From: Frigoribacterium sp. PhB24
GTDB taxonomy: Bacteria > Actinomycetota > Actinomycetes > Actinomycetales > Microbacteriaceae
NCBI RefSeq assembly: GCF_003755185.1
Contig: NZ_RKIC01000001.1
Coordinates: forward strand, 1 to 33,918
DNA length: 33,918 bases
Reading direction: 5' to 3'
This document shows, piece after piece, positions 1-7,010 of the stretch (the stretch's first letter is position 1; each line of letters begins with the position of its first letter). The position numbers were made by a program, and so were the translations under genes. A model generated the notes under the pieces. That model had not been told where the DNA came from, did no database searches, and worked only from the letters and a program-made list of their open reading frames with translations.

Positions 1-78
1 CTCCTTGTCTTTTGGTCCCGGTGGGGATGTACAGGGTTCGCCACCGTCGCCGAAAAGGATTGGAACGCATCGACTTCG

Positions 79-810
79 TTACCCCGCCGTGACCTCGGCC
101 CTTTCGTCCGGACCGTCGACCGGGCTCGTCGCCCGCCGTGCACGAGCCACCGCGAGCCCGCGCTGCGAGGTCCAGAAGTCGCGGACCGTGTCGCGGAGCT
201 CGGCCGCCCCGACGTCGGCGCCGAAGGCCAGCGATCCGGGCTCGAGGGCGATGCCGTCGGCCAGCGTGGGCAGGGCGACGGCGTCGAAACCCACGGCGTC
301 GACCAGGGCGGCGACGACGTCGAGAGCCTCCTGGTCGTCCGAGGCGAGGGCGATCGCGCTGCGTCCCGGGTCACCCGCGGGCAGCGCCCCTTCGTCGAGG
401 TCGTGGTACCCCATGTGGTTGAAGCCCTTGACGACGCGCGACGCGGGGAGGTGCCGCTGCACGAGCTCGCTCGTCGAGGTGCGCACGTCCGAGAGGTCGT
501 CGCGCAGGCCGTCGGTCTCCCACCAGTAGTTCATGGCGTCGATGACGACCTTGCCGGCCAGGGCGTCCACCGGCACCGAGTCGAGTTTGCCGAGGGGCAG
601 GGCCAGCACGACGATGTCGGCCTCCCGCGCCGCTTCGGCCGACCAGACCGCACGAGCCCCGGGAGCGATGACGTCGACGATCAGACGGATGCGTGCGGGG
701 TCTGCCGACCCGGAGAGCAGGACGGGGTGGCCGGCGGCGTGGACGAGGCGGGCGAGGACGGTGCCGACCTTGCCCGCGCCGAGGATGCCGATGGTGGGTG
801 CGGACGTCAT
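79..810 (-). CDS. NADPH-dependent F420 reductase / NADP oxidoreductase-like protein
   Basis: A 243-residue cytoplasmic protein of the COG2085-type NADP/F420 oxidoreductase family, which transfers hydride between NAD(P)H and a cofactor or small substrate. The N-terminal Rossmann motif [10 protein letters not shown] lies at about residues 7-16. It is followed by alternating beta-alpha segments with conserved stretches [13 protein letters not shown] and [11 protein letters not shown], where the family typically has KaFN. An upstream in-frame TTG would add four residues (MHGH); the ATG at 810 is preferred because the family starts directly before the dinucleotide fold. No strong SD is visible. 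It stands alone: the next gene on the strand is separated by a hairpin at 858-892. The true substrate cannot be told from sequence; F420 use is possible in actinobacteria but not shown. Confidence 0.8.
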   Translation of the reverse strand: MTSAPTIGILGAGKVGTVLARLVHAAGHPVLLSGSADPARIRLIVDVIAPGARAVWSAEAAREADIVVLALPLGKLDSVPVDALAGKVVIDAMNYWWETDGLRDDLSDVRTSTSELVQRHLPASRVVKGFNHMGYHDLDEGALPAGDPGRSAIALASDDQEALDVVAALVDAVGFDAVALPTLADGIALEPGSLAFGADVGAAELRDTVRDFWTSQRGLAVARARRATSPVDGPDERAEVTAG

Positions 811-857
811 GTGTCCGTGCAACCGCCGAGAACGCTCGTCGATTCCGGACGCGGCGA

Positions 858-892
858 TGCACCGCAGGCCCCTGAACCAGGTCTGCGGTGCA
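858..892 (-). terminator. Hairpin behind the chaplin-like gene
   Basis: The arms TGCACCGCAG (858-867) and CTGCGGTGCA (883-892) are a perfect 10-bp inverted repeat around a 15-nt loop, 44 nt past the stop of the chaplin-like gene. No T-tract follows, so it may act as a U-less terminator or mRNA 3' stabiliser. The position supports termination. Confidence 0.5.
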
Positions 893-936
893 CCGTCGGT
901 GTGGAGTCGCTCAGGTGCGAGCGACGGGGGTGACCG

Positions 937-2640
937 TCAGGCGCGTGCCGTCCGGCGGCGGGCCGCCGTCAGCAGGCCGAGCCCGGCGAGGAGCGCCAGC
1001 AGGCCACCCGCGAGCGGGGCCGTCGTGTCGCTGCCGGTGAAGGCGAGCGACGAGTCGGCGGCGAGGGCCGAGGAGGCGCGGGCCCCCGAGGCGAGGACGC
1101 TGCGGTCGGTCGAGGCGGCCGTCACGAGCACGGCGTCCGTCGTGACGGTGGTCCCGTCGGTACCCGGTGTGGTGATGACCTCGTCACCCGGTGTGGTGGG
1201 CGTCGTCGGGTCGACCGGGTCGGTCGGGTCGAACGGCTCGGCCGGGTCGACGGGGATCGTCGGGTCGGTCGGGTCGGTCGGGTCGACGGGGACGGTCGGG
1301 TCGGTCGGGTCGACGGGGACGGTCGGGTCGGTCGGCGTGGTGCCGGTCGTCCCGCCCGTGGTGTCGCTGTCGCCGATCACCGAGACGCCGTTGCCCGACA
1401 GGTCGATCGGCAGCGTGATCACGGGGATGATCTGCGTGCCCCCGAGGATGCCGTCGTCACCACTGGTGGTGTTGCCACCGGTCGTGCCGGTGCCTGTGCC
1501 GGTCGAGCCGGTTCCCGTCGTCGTCCCCGTGCTCGCTGAATCACCGACCACCGAGATCGCGTTGCCACCCACGGTCACGGGCAGCCCCACCGACGGCACG
1601 ACCTGCGTGCCCCCGAGGATGCCGTCGTCACCGCTGGTGGTGCTGCCACCGGTCGTGCCGGTGCCTGTGCCTGTGCCGGTCGAGCCGGCCCCGGTCGTGG
1701 TCCCCGTGCTGGCCGAGTCACCGACCACCGAGATCGCGTTGCCACCCACGGAGACCGGGATCGTCACCGTCGGGATCACCTGGGTGCCCCCGGCGACGGA
1801 ATCGTCGCCGCTGGTGGCGGCACCCGCCGTGCCCTGACCGGTGCCGGCTCCCGCGGCCGGGGCCGTCGTCGAACCGGTGCTGCTGCTGTCGCCGACCACG
1901 GAGACGGCGTTGCCACCGACCGTGACCGGAGCGACGACGTCGCCACCGACCTGCGTGCCGCCGAGGATGCCGTCGTCACCACTGGTGGTGCCGGTGGCCG
2001 AGCCGGCGGGAAGGGCGTCAGCCGCGCCTCCGGCGGGGGCACCGGTCGTGGTCCCCGTGCTGGCGGAGTCGCCGACCACCGAGATCGCGTTGCCACCGAC
2101 CGTGATCGGCAGGGTCACGTCGACGAGCGCCTGCGTACCCGAGCCGATCGAGTCGTCACCCGACGTGGCGGCCGGTGCGGTCACCGCGGGTGCCGGTGCG
2201 ACCGGGGCGGCGGGGGCCTCGACGGGAGCGGCCGTGCTGGCGGAGTCGCCCAGAACCGAGACGGCGTTGCCTCCGACGCTGACGGGCACGTCGACCGAGA
2301 CGATGCCCTGGGTGCCCGAGAGCACGCCCGAGTCTCCGCTCGTCGTCGTGACGGGTGCGGCGGGCGCCGCAGGAGCCACCGGCGCGACGACGGGCGCCGC
2401 AGGTGCCGCAGGCGCCGCAGGTGCCGCAGGTGCCGCGGCGGTGCTGCTCGCGTCGCCGAGGACGCTGACGGCGTTGCCGACGGCCGAGACCGGGGCCTCG
2501 ACGACGGTGCCGACCTGGGTGCCCGAGAGCAGCCCGTCGTCACCGGTGGTGGTCGCCGCGGTGGCGGCGGTCGTTCCGAGGGCCCAGATGCCCCCGACGA
2601 AGAGCGCTCCCATGAGCCCTCTCGAGACGTACTTGTTCAT
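937..2640 (-). CDS. Chaplin-like repeat surface protein with LAFTG sorting signal
   Basis: A 567-residue secreted wall protein. Residues 1-29 form a signal peptide (basic MNKYVSRG, hydrophobic core, Ala-rich end). Seven copies of a ~33-residue unit follow between about 33 and 429, each of the pattern SGDDGxxxGTQ...P-V-x-V-x-GNAxSVxGDSxST. The GN-x-[VI]-S-V-[VI]-G core is shared with streptomycete chaplins, which assemble into amphipathic surface fibrils, but there are no cysteines. Linkers are Ala/Pro- or Gly/Thr-rich. A Pro-Asp-Thr stalk (about 435-485) leads to LAFTG (532-536), a hydrophobic segment and an RRRTARA tail: a class E-type sortase signal. GGAG 8 nt before the ATG at 2640 fixes the start; the upstream in-frame TTG would swallow this SD. 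No sortase is encoded here. A role in surface hydrophobicity or adhesion is inferred. Confidence 0.8.
   Translation of the reverse strand: MNKYVSRGLMGALFVGGIWALGTTAATAATTTGDDGLLSGTQVGTVVEAPVSAVGNAVSVLGDASSTAAAPAAPAAPAAPAAPVVAPVAPAAPAAPVTTTSGDSGVLSGTQGIVSVDVPVSVGGNAVSVLGDSASTAAPVEAPAAPVAPAPAVTAPAATSGDDSIGSGTQALVDVTLPITVGGNAISVVGDSASTGTTTGAPAGGAADALPAGSATGTTSGDDGILGGTQVGGDVVAPVTVGGNAVSVVGDSSSTGSTTAPAAGAGTGQGTAGAATSGDDSVAGGTQVIPTVTIPVSVGGNAISVVGDSASTGTTTGAGSTGTGTGTGTTGGSTTSGDDGILGGTQVVPSVGLPVTVGGNAISVVGDSASTGTTTGTGSTGTGTGTTGGNTTSGDDGILGGTQIIPVITLPIDLSGNGVSVIGDSDTTGGTTGTTPTDPTVPVDPTDPTVPVDPTDPTDPTIPVDPAEPFDPTDPVDPTTPTTPGDEVITTPGTDGTTVTTDAVLVTAASTDRSVLASGARASSALAADSSLAFTGSDTTAPLAGGLLALLAGLGLLTAARRRTARA
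1354..2544 (-). repeat. Seven chaplin-like coding repeats
   Basis: Residues 33-67, ~100-136, ~160-195, ~220-255, ~277-312, ~336-371 and ~393-429 of the protein are homologous units. Units 3-6 are near-identical over VGGNAxSVVGDSxST, suggesting recent duplication or homogenisation. Units 1 and 7 are the most diverged (SAVGNAVSVLGDA and DLSGNGVSVIGDS). Confidence 0.85.
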
Positions 2641-2669
2641 GACTTTCTCCAAGAGATGAGGTGTGTGGT

Positions 2670-2727
2670 GCCGCGTGATCGCGGCGGGGTCGCTGATGTC
2701 GCCGGCAGCGAGAACGCTGCAGGGGCG
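2670..2727 (-). promoter_or_regulatory. Two hairpins in the 5' region of the chaplin-like gene
   Basis: The 99-nt gap between the two secreted-protein genes holds two inverted repeats. GCAGCG/CGCTGC (2705-2710, 2715-2720) is extended by CGCC/GGCG with a bulge (2700-2727). GCCGCG/CGCGGC lies at 2670-2685 with a TGAT loop. They may partly terminate the upstream gene or structure the leader of the downstream one. No clear separate promoter was found. Confidence 0.35.
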
Positions 2728-2739
2728 ACGCGACCGGCC

Positions 2740-3777
2740 TCAGTCGGGGGAAGAGTCGGTGTCGTGGGCGGGCGTCGACGGGAGGTCGTCGTCGCCGTCC
2801 GCGGAGCCCGCCGACACGGCGAGTCCGGGAAGCTGGGAGGCGCGGGTCGCGTCGAGCGCGACGGCACCGCCGGCCGCGCCACCGCCCGAGGCCTGACCAT
2901 TTGCGCTGCCGCCGGTGCTCGAGGGCAGAGCGGGCGTGCCGTGGTCGTCGCCGGCGGGACGAGGCGTGGGGCCGGGGGTGGGTGCCAGGGGCACGGTGGT
3001 CGCGTCGGCGGATGACATCGGACCGGAGGCGATGTGCGCCCGCAGGACGGTGACCGCGTCGGTCGCGTCCTCGGTCGAGGGCGCGACGGACACGAGGGTG
3101 TCGGTGACGTCGACGACGGCGGCGGGGCCGTCGACGCCGGCTTCGGAGCCGGTGAGGGCATCGCCCGCGGGCGGGGTGACGCCGGGCAGGGGCGTGACGC
3201 CCTCGGGCACGACCGGCACGGCCGGCACCACGATCGGGGCGGCAGGAGCCGCGGCCGAGTCGCCGACCGCGGCGAGTCCGCCGTCGACGACGCCCGTGAG
3301 CGGGTCGGTCACGGTCGAGACGGGTGCCGGGCCGGTGACCGCGGACACCACGGGGACGGCCGCGACGACGTGGTCCACGGTCTGCGCGACGGGCGCGACG
3401 ACCGACGAGACGGGAGCGGCGGCCGCGACGTGCTGGACGACCTGAGGCACCACGGGGGCGGCGGCCTGCACCACGTGCTGCACCGGGGGCGCGACGGCCG
3501 TGGCCCGGACGGCGACGTCCGTGACCTGCGACACCGCGCCTCCTGCGGTCTGGCCCACGGCGGCCACGGGGGCGTCGAGCGACCCGGCGACCTGGCCGAC
3601 GGCCGAGGTGACACCGCCGAGGAGGGACGAGGGGGCTTCGTCGGCCGAGGCCGACGTGGACGAGAACGCGAGTCCGAGACCGACCATGCCGATCGCGGCG
3701 AGACCGGAGAGGCCGAGGAGGCGCACGAGACGGAGCGGGGCGGATCGCCTCGTCGTCGTCTCGGCCGTCTGATCCAC
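2740..3777 (-). CDS. Secreted Val/Ala/Pro-rich protein of unknown function
   Basis: I do not recognise a family. The 345-residue product starts at a GTG preceded by AGAAGG; a longer reading from the GTG at 3804 is possible but puts that SD inside the gene. Residues 1-45 form a clear signal peptide (TTRRS basic region, LLGLSGLAAIGMVGLGLAF core, SASA before DEA). The mature N-terminal half is an unusual run of Val-Val/Ala-Pro segments (VQHVV, VVPQVVQHV, VDHVV) with near-heptad spacing, suggesting amphipathic helices. The C-terminal half is Gly/Ser/Pro-rich and acidic at its end. There is no sorting motif or membrane anchor. It sits directly upstream of the chaplin-like gene on the same strand, 99 nt apart, so it may be a co-secreted partner. 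Confidence 0.7.
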   Translation of the reverse strand: MDQTAETTTRRSAPLRLVRLLGLSGLAAIGMVGLGLAFSSTSASADEAPSSLLGGVTSAVGQVAGSLDAPVAAVGQTAGGAVSQVTDVAVRATAVAPPVQHVVQAAAPVVPQVVQHVAAAAPVSSVVAPVAQTVDHVVAAVPVVSAVTGPAPVSTVTDPLTGVVDGGLAAVGDSAAAPAAPIVVPAVPVVPEGVTPLPGVTPPAGDALTGSEAGVDGPAAVVDVTDTLVSVAPSTEDATDAVTVLRAHIASGPMSSADATTVPLAPTPGPTPRPAGDDHGTPALPSSTGGSANGQASGGGAAGGAVALDATRASQLPGLAVSAGSADGDDDLPSTPAHDTDSSPD

Positions 3778-3873
3778 GGCGCACCTTCTTCGGTCGCGTC
3801 TCACGTCGAGGTGGTTGGCCTCGGCGTCGGGGTCGTGCCCCTCACCACGCTGGTAAGACGCGATGTGCCGTCT

Positions 3874-3902
3874 TTTCTACGCCGACCGCCGGGGGTTGTC
3901 CA
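3874..3902 (-). promoter_or_regulatory. Sigma-A-type promoter of the secreted-protein genes
   Basis: On the minus strand TGGACA (3897-3902) and TAGAAA (3874-3879) are separated by exactly 17 nt. Predicted transcription starts near 3867, giving a ~90-nt leader before the GTG at 3777. The element lies in the gap below the TetR gene, so the regulator may control it. Confidence 0.55.
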
Positions 3903-3957
3903 TGAGAACGCCTCATATGTACCCCGATCGTCCTGGGTTCCTCCAGGTGGCGGGGTG

Positions 3958-4641
3958 TCAGACCAACTCGAGGTCCCAGGCGGGCGGCACGTACACCGAG
4001 CCCCAGCCGGCCCGCAGCCGCGTGATGGCGCGGTCGAACGACTCGAGCACGTCCATGTCCCGTCGGACCATCGACTGCAGCTGCAGGCCCTCGTACAGGG
4101 CGATCAACTGCTCGGCACCCCGGGCCGGCTGCATCGTCTCGGGTTCGCGCCCCAGCTCGACGTCTCGCATGAGGGAGGTGCGGATCAGGCGGTAGAACTG
4201 CTGCCATTGGTCGTGCAGGAGCGGCGCCAGAGGATGCCCGGGGGTGGCGGCCACGTTCACGGTGGCGCTCAGCAGGCGCATCAACGCGGGTTCGGCGACG
4301 TTCGCCCCGACGATGGCGCGCAGCAGGGCGATCGTGCCGTGGGTCTCGGCCAGGGGCAGCAGCGGACGGGTGCGCCGGCCGACCCAGAGGTCGACGGTCG
4401 CCAGGACCAGGCCGTTCCAGTGCGTGAACTCGTCGCTCACGGTCTTGACCGGCAGGTCGGCGGCTCGGGCCACCAGCTCGAACGACGCCTCGTGGAAGGC
4501 GTGCTCGGTGAAGACGCGCATGGCCGCCTCCACGATGGCGATGCGCCGTTCGACGGCGGCGGAGGGGGCTCCGAACGGGATGGTCGGGGCGGTCGTCGTG
4601 GCCGGGGCGTCCGCCGGCTCGGGCTGGGTCTCGTGGATCAC
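3958..4641 (-). CDS. TetR/AcrR-family transcriptional regulator
   Basis: A 227-residue DNA-binding repressor. After a ~28-residue Pro/Thr/Ala-rich N-terminal extension, the TetR helix-turn-helix runs from about 30 to 80: RRIAIVEAAMRVFTEHAFHEAS, then the recognition region LVARAADLPVKTVSDEFTHW. The remaining ~140 residues form the helical ligand/dimer domain. Translation starts at a GTG. No SD is visible, and TAACGT lies 6 nt upstream at the position of a -10, so the mRNA could be leaderless. It is upstream of, and co-oriented with, the two secreted surface-protein genes, so a role in controlling them is plausible. The ligand is unknown. Confidence 0.85.
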   Translation of the reverse strand: MIHETQPEPADAPATTTAPTIPFGAPSAAVERRIAIVEAAMRVFTEHAFHEASFELVARAADLPVKTVSDEFTHWNGLVLATVDLWVGRRTRPLLPLAETHGTIALLRAIVGANVAEPALMRLLSATVNVAATPGHPLAPLLHDQWQQFYRLIRTSLMRDVELGREPETMQPARGAEQLIALYEGLQLQSMVRRDMDVLESFDRAITRLRAGWGSVYVPPAWDLELV

Positions 4642-4766
4642 GGACCGACGTTACGGATTACTCGGGCACCGGTCGACGCCCAGTCCGGGGCACACCGGCC
4701 ACCTCGACGGTGCCGCGCCCGACCATCCCGCGCCTCCTGCCAGGGGCCGTCCTTCGACGACGATCG

Positions 4767-6182
4767 TCACCGGCCGGCCGAGTACCTCGCGCTCACCTCC
4801 GCCGGGGTCGAGGCCACGTCCAGGACCGTCGTGTCGTCGAGGTCCCCGCGGTAGTACTTGCTCGTCGGCGTCGAGGCCCACGAGACGCTCACCGCGTCGT
4901 AGCCGATCCGCCAGTACCCCCGGGCGTTCTCCGCGGCCGCCTGGTTGGCCGAGCCGACCAGCGTGCCGTCGACGTAGAGGGCCATGCCCGACGAACTCAA
5001 AGTCGCCGTCGCGAGGTGCCACGCACCGTCCGTGTAGGCCGCCGGGCTCTCCACGGTGTAGTACGTGCCGCTGTAGACACCGAAGATCAGCGTGCCCCTG
5101 TCGGTCAGGTAGAGGTGGCGGTCGTATTGACTCGACGCTCCCGACTGGCTGTTACCGAAGCCGATCAGCTTGCCGCCCGTCGTCGTGGTCGTGCGGAACC
5201 AGGTCTCCACGGTGAAGACCTGGGGCCCGTCGATCATCTGCGCCGTGGTGACCTGCCCGGTCGCCCCGTCGAACCGTGCGTAGGGACTCGCGCCGGCGGC
5301 ACACGTGCCGCTGCGGATCGTGGCACCCTGCGTGAGCGTGCCCGCGCGCCCGTTGCCGCTGGCGTCGCGCGCGGTCGTGCCCACGCCGTCGTTGAACTGG
5401 TAGGCGAATCGTGCCTGGGCGGCGACCGGACGGTCGAGGCATGCGAAGCGCGAGGTGGCGAGGGTCGCCCGCGTCGAGGTCGTGGCCGAGAAGGCGGCGT
5501 GACTCGACCCGACGACGACGAAGAGCACGGCCACCCCTGCGACGACCGCGAGGACCGCGCCCGCGGCCCGTGCCACTCGGGTCCGCCCCGTCGGTGGCGT
5601 CCTCGCGCGGTGGCGTGAGAGGGCGAGCGGGTCGACCACGTCGTCGCTCGTCGGCTCGAGGCGGGTCGCGGCGAGCAGGAGCAACACCACGAGTGACACG
5701 ACGAGCACGCCGAGGACACGGTCACCGCCCTGCCACAGCATGGCCGAGCCGATCGCCGGGACGAGCAGGACGCCCACGCCACGGACCGCCTCCGTCGAGA
5801 CGAGGCTCGAGTCGACGTCGGCGTTGGCGTCGCCCCGCAACCGCAACCCCTCGTCGGTGGTGTCGACGAGGCGGTGCAGCCGCAGTGCCCCCGCACGATC
5901 GGGGTCGTCGACGAGCAACACCTGGCCCGCGTCGAGGTCGTCGACGTCGACGGGCATCGCGACGACGACGTCGCCGGCGGCGATCGCGGGCGCCATCGAC
6001 CCCGAGACGACGGTGGTGGGCGACCAGCCCCACAGGGCCGGGACGGCGGCCCAGAGCAGGAGGCACACGGCCGTCGTGAGGACGACCCGCGCGACCGTCG
6101 CCAGGCACAGCGCACCCCAGAACGACAGGTCGGAACGGACCTGCGGGCTGGCGGCGACGGGGGAGGTCGCGACGGTCGTCAT
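4767..6182 (-). CDS. SipW-type (ER/archaeal-like) signal peptidase I fused to a LamG domain
   Basis: A 471-residue membrane protease-lectin fusion. TM1 is about 27-50. The S26B catalytic part follows: SGSMAPAIAAGD with nucleophile Ser62, LRLHRLVD with His103 in place of the bacterial lysine, and RGDANADVD (116-124). TM2 is about 155-172. An Arg-rich presumed cytoplasmic loop (173-205) leads to a third hydrophobic segment (206-224). This ends in SSHAAFSATTS (226-236), the same AFSATTS found right after the signal peptide of the neighbouring TasA-like protein. Residues ~258-470 form a LamG/concanavalin-like domain (VFTVETWFR, MALYVDGTLVG, RGDLDDTTVLD). The gene begins 35 nt behind the TasA-like gene, an evident operon. 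Topology places both the active site and LamG outside. Self-release of LamG is my inference. Confidence 0.85.
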   Translation of the reverse strand: MTTVATSPVAASPQVRSDLSFWGALCLATVARVVLTTAVCLLLWAAVPALWGWSPTTVVSGSMAPAIAAGDVVVAMPVDVDDLDAGQVLLVDDPDRAGALRLHRLVDTTDEGLRLRGDANADVDSSLVSTEAVRGVGVLLVPAIGSAMLWQGGDRVLGVLVVSLVVLLLLAATRLEPTSDDVVDPLALSRHRARTPPTGRTRVARAAGAVLAVVAGVAVLFVVVGSSHAAFSATTSTRATLATSRFACLDRPVAAQARFAYQFNDGVGTTARDASGNGRAGTLTQGATIRSGTCAAGASPYARFDGATGQVTTAQMIDGPQVFTVETWFRTTTTTGGKLIGFGNSQSGASSQYDRHLYLTDRGTLIFGVYSGTYYTVESPAAYTDGAWHLATATLSSSGMALYVDGTLVGSANQAAAENARGYWRIGYDAVSVSWASTPTSKYYRGDLDDTTVLDVASTPAEVSARYSAGR

Positions 6183-6217
6183 GACGGCGGCATCCGGCTC
6201 GGGGGGCGACTCCCGCG

Positions 6218-6826
6218 TCAGCGGGTGGTCTGGGCCTCCCAGGTGAACCCGATCGACGCACGGGAGTCCTGGCCGGTGTTCGGCGTCGACTGGTTGAGCG
6301 TGTACGAGAACTTGAAGGAGCGCGACTCCGCGGCCGTCCCGGTCGGCGACCAGGTGGGGCTGCCGTTCGCGTAACCCGTCCGCTGGCTCGCGAAGTCGGC
6401 GAGCGTGCCCGTCCAGACCTGGGCCCCCTGCGACGCGGGAGTGAACCCGTCACAGGACGCGCTCGACCCACCCGTTCCTTGCTGGATGGTCAGGTCGAGG
6501 TACGACGAGAGCGAGTTGGTCGTCGTCGCCGAGGTGCCGTAGAGCCGGACGGCCGAGGGCACGCTGCCCTTCGAGGTGACCGTGATGCACTTCGTGCCGC
6601 TGTCGCCGGGCACGAGGTTCGAGGCCGAGAACAGGGCGACGTCTGCGTCGTCGTCCGTCAGCTGGACGGTGCCGGTCGACCAGTTGCTGGTCGGGTTCGA
6701 GGTGGTGGCGGAGAACGCGGAGTACGACGCCGTCGAGATGATGGCGCCGGAGGCGATGACGGCGACGGGCACGGCGGCCCAGCGGGCACGACGCGTCCAG
6801 CGGGCGCGACTGATCGATCGGGACAT
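6218..6826 (-). CDS. TasA/CalY-like secreted protein with SipW-type signal peptide
   Basis: A 202-residue exported protein. An Arg-rich start and a hydrophobic stretch (17-36) lead to SYSAFSATTSNPTSNWSTG, the hallmark of SipW-processed TasA/camelysin proteins, with cleavage expected after the Ala before FSATTS. Family features follow: TGTVQLTDDD, then LVPGDSGTKCITVTSKGS, resembling the PGDs...itvkN.Gs strand of TasA, and a beta-rich remainder with two cysteines. In Bacillus such proteins form biofilm amyloid fibres or act as surface proteases; which applies here is unknown. AAGGA about 9 nt before the ATG supports the start. The adjacent signal peptidase-LamG gene supplies the matching protease. 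Confidence 0.8.
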   Translation of the reverse strand: MSRSISRARWTRRARWAAVPVAVIASGAIISTASYSAFSATTSNPTSNWSTGTVQLTDDDADVALFSASNLVPGDSGTKCITVTSKGSVPSAVRLYGTSATTTNSLSSYLDLTIQQGTGGSSASCDGFTPASQGAQVWTGTLADFASQRTGYANGSPTWSPTGTAAESRSFKFSYTLNQSTPNTGQDSRASIGFTWEAQTTR

Positions 6827-6895
6827 GTCGGGGAGTCCTTCGGGTGGGTTGCGTCGCGGCCCCCGTGGTGCAGGTCGGGAGGGGGCGCGGACGTG

Positions 6896-6944
6896 TCGGC
6901 ACGGTGCCGATGATGCGAAAGTACCGACGAAGAGTCATGTCGGT
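6896..6944. promoter_or_regulatory. Dyads upstream of the TasA-like gene
   Basis: In the 184-nt gap before the TasA-like gene, TCGGCAC-G-GTGCCGA (6896-6910) and ACCGAC/GTCGGT (6923-6928, 6939-6944) are inverted repeats suited to an operator or leader hairpin. A weak minus-strand TTACCG-17-TACTTT arrangement overlaps the second dyad. No regulator can be assigned. Confidence 0.3.
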
Positions 6945-7010
6945 AAGGGTCTCGCTGTCCCCAGTGAGGGGGAATCGCGTGTACCCCTTTTCGAGCACGA
7001 GCGTCCGTCG

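Noticed and set aside
1201-1340. Tandem GGTCGGGTCG-type minisatellite
   Set aside because: It is the coding sequence of the Asp-Pro-Thr stalk of the chaplin-like wall protein, explained by the protein repeat.
6450-6998. 182-codon minus-strand frame upstream of and overlapping the TasA-like gene
   Set aside because: Different frame of the same strand; no SD-supported start and Arg-rich shadow composition, whereas the TasA-like frame has a signal peptide and SD.
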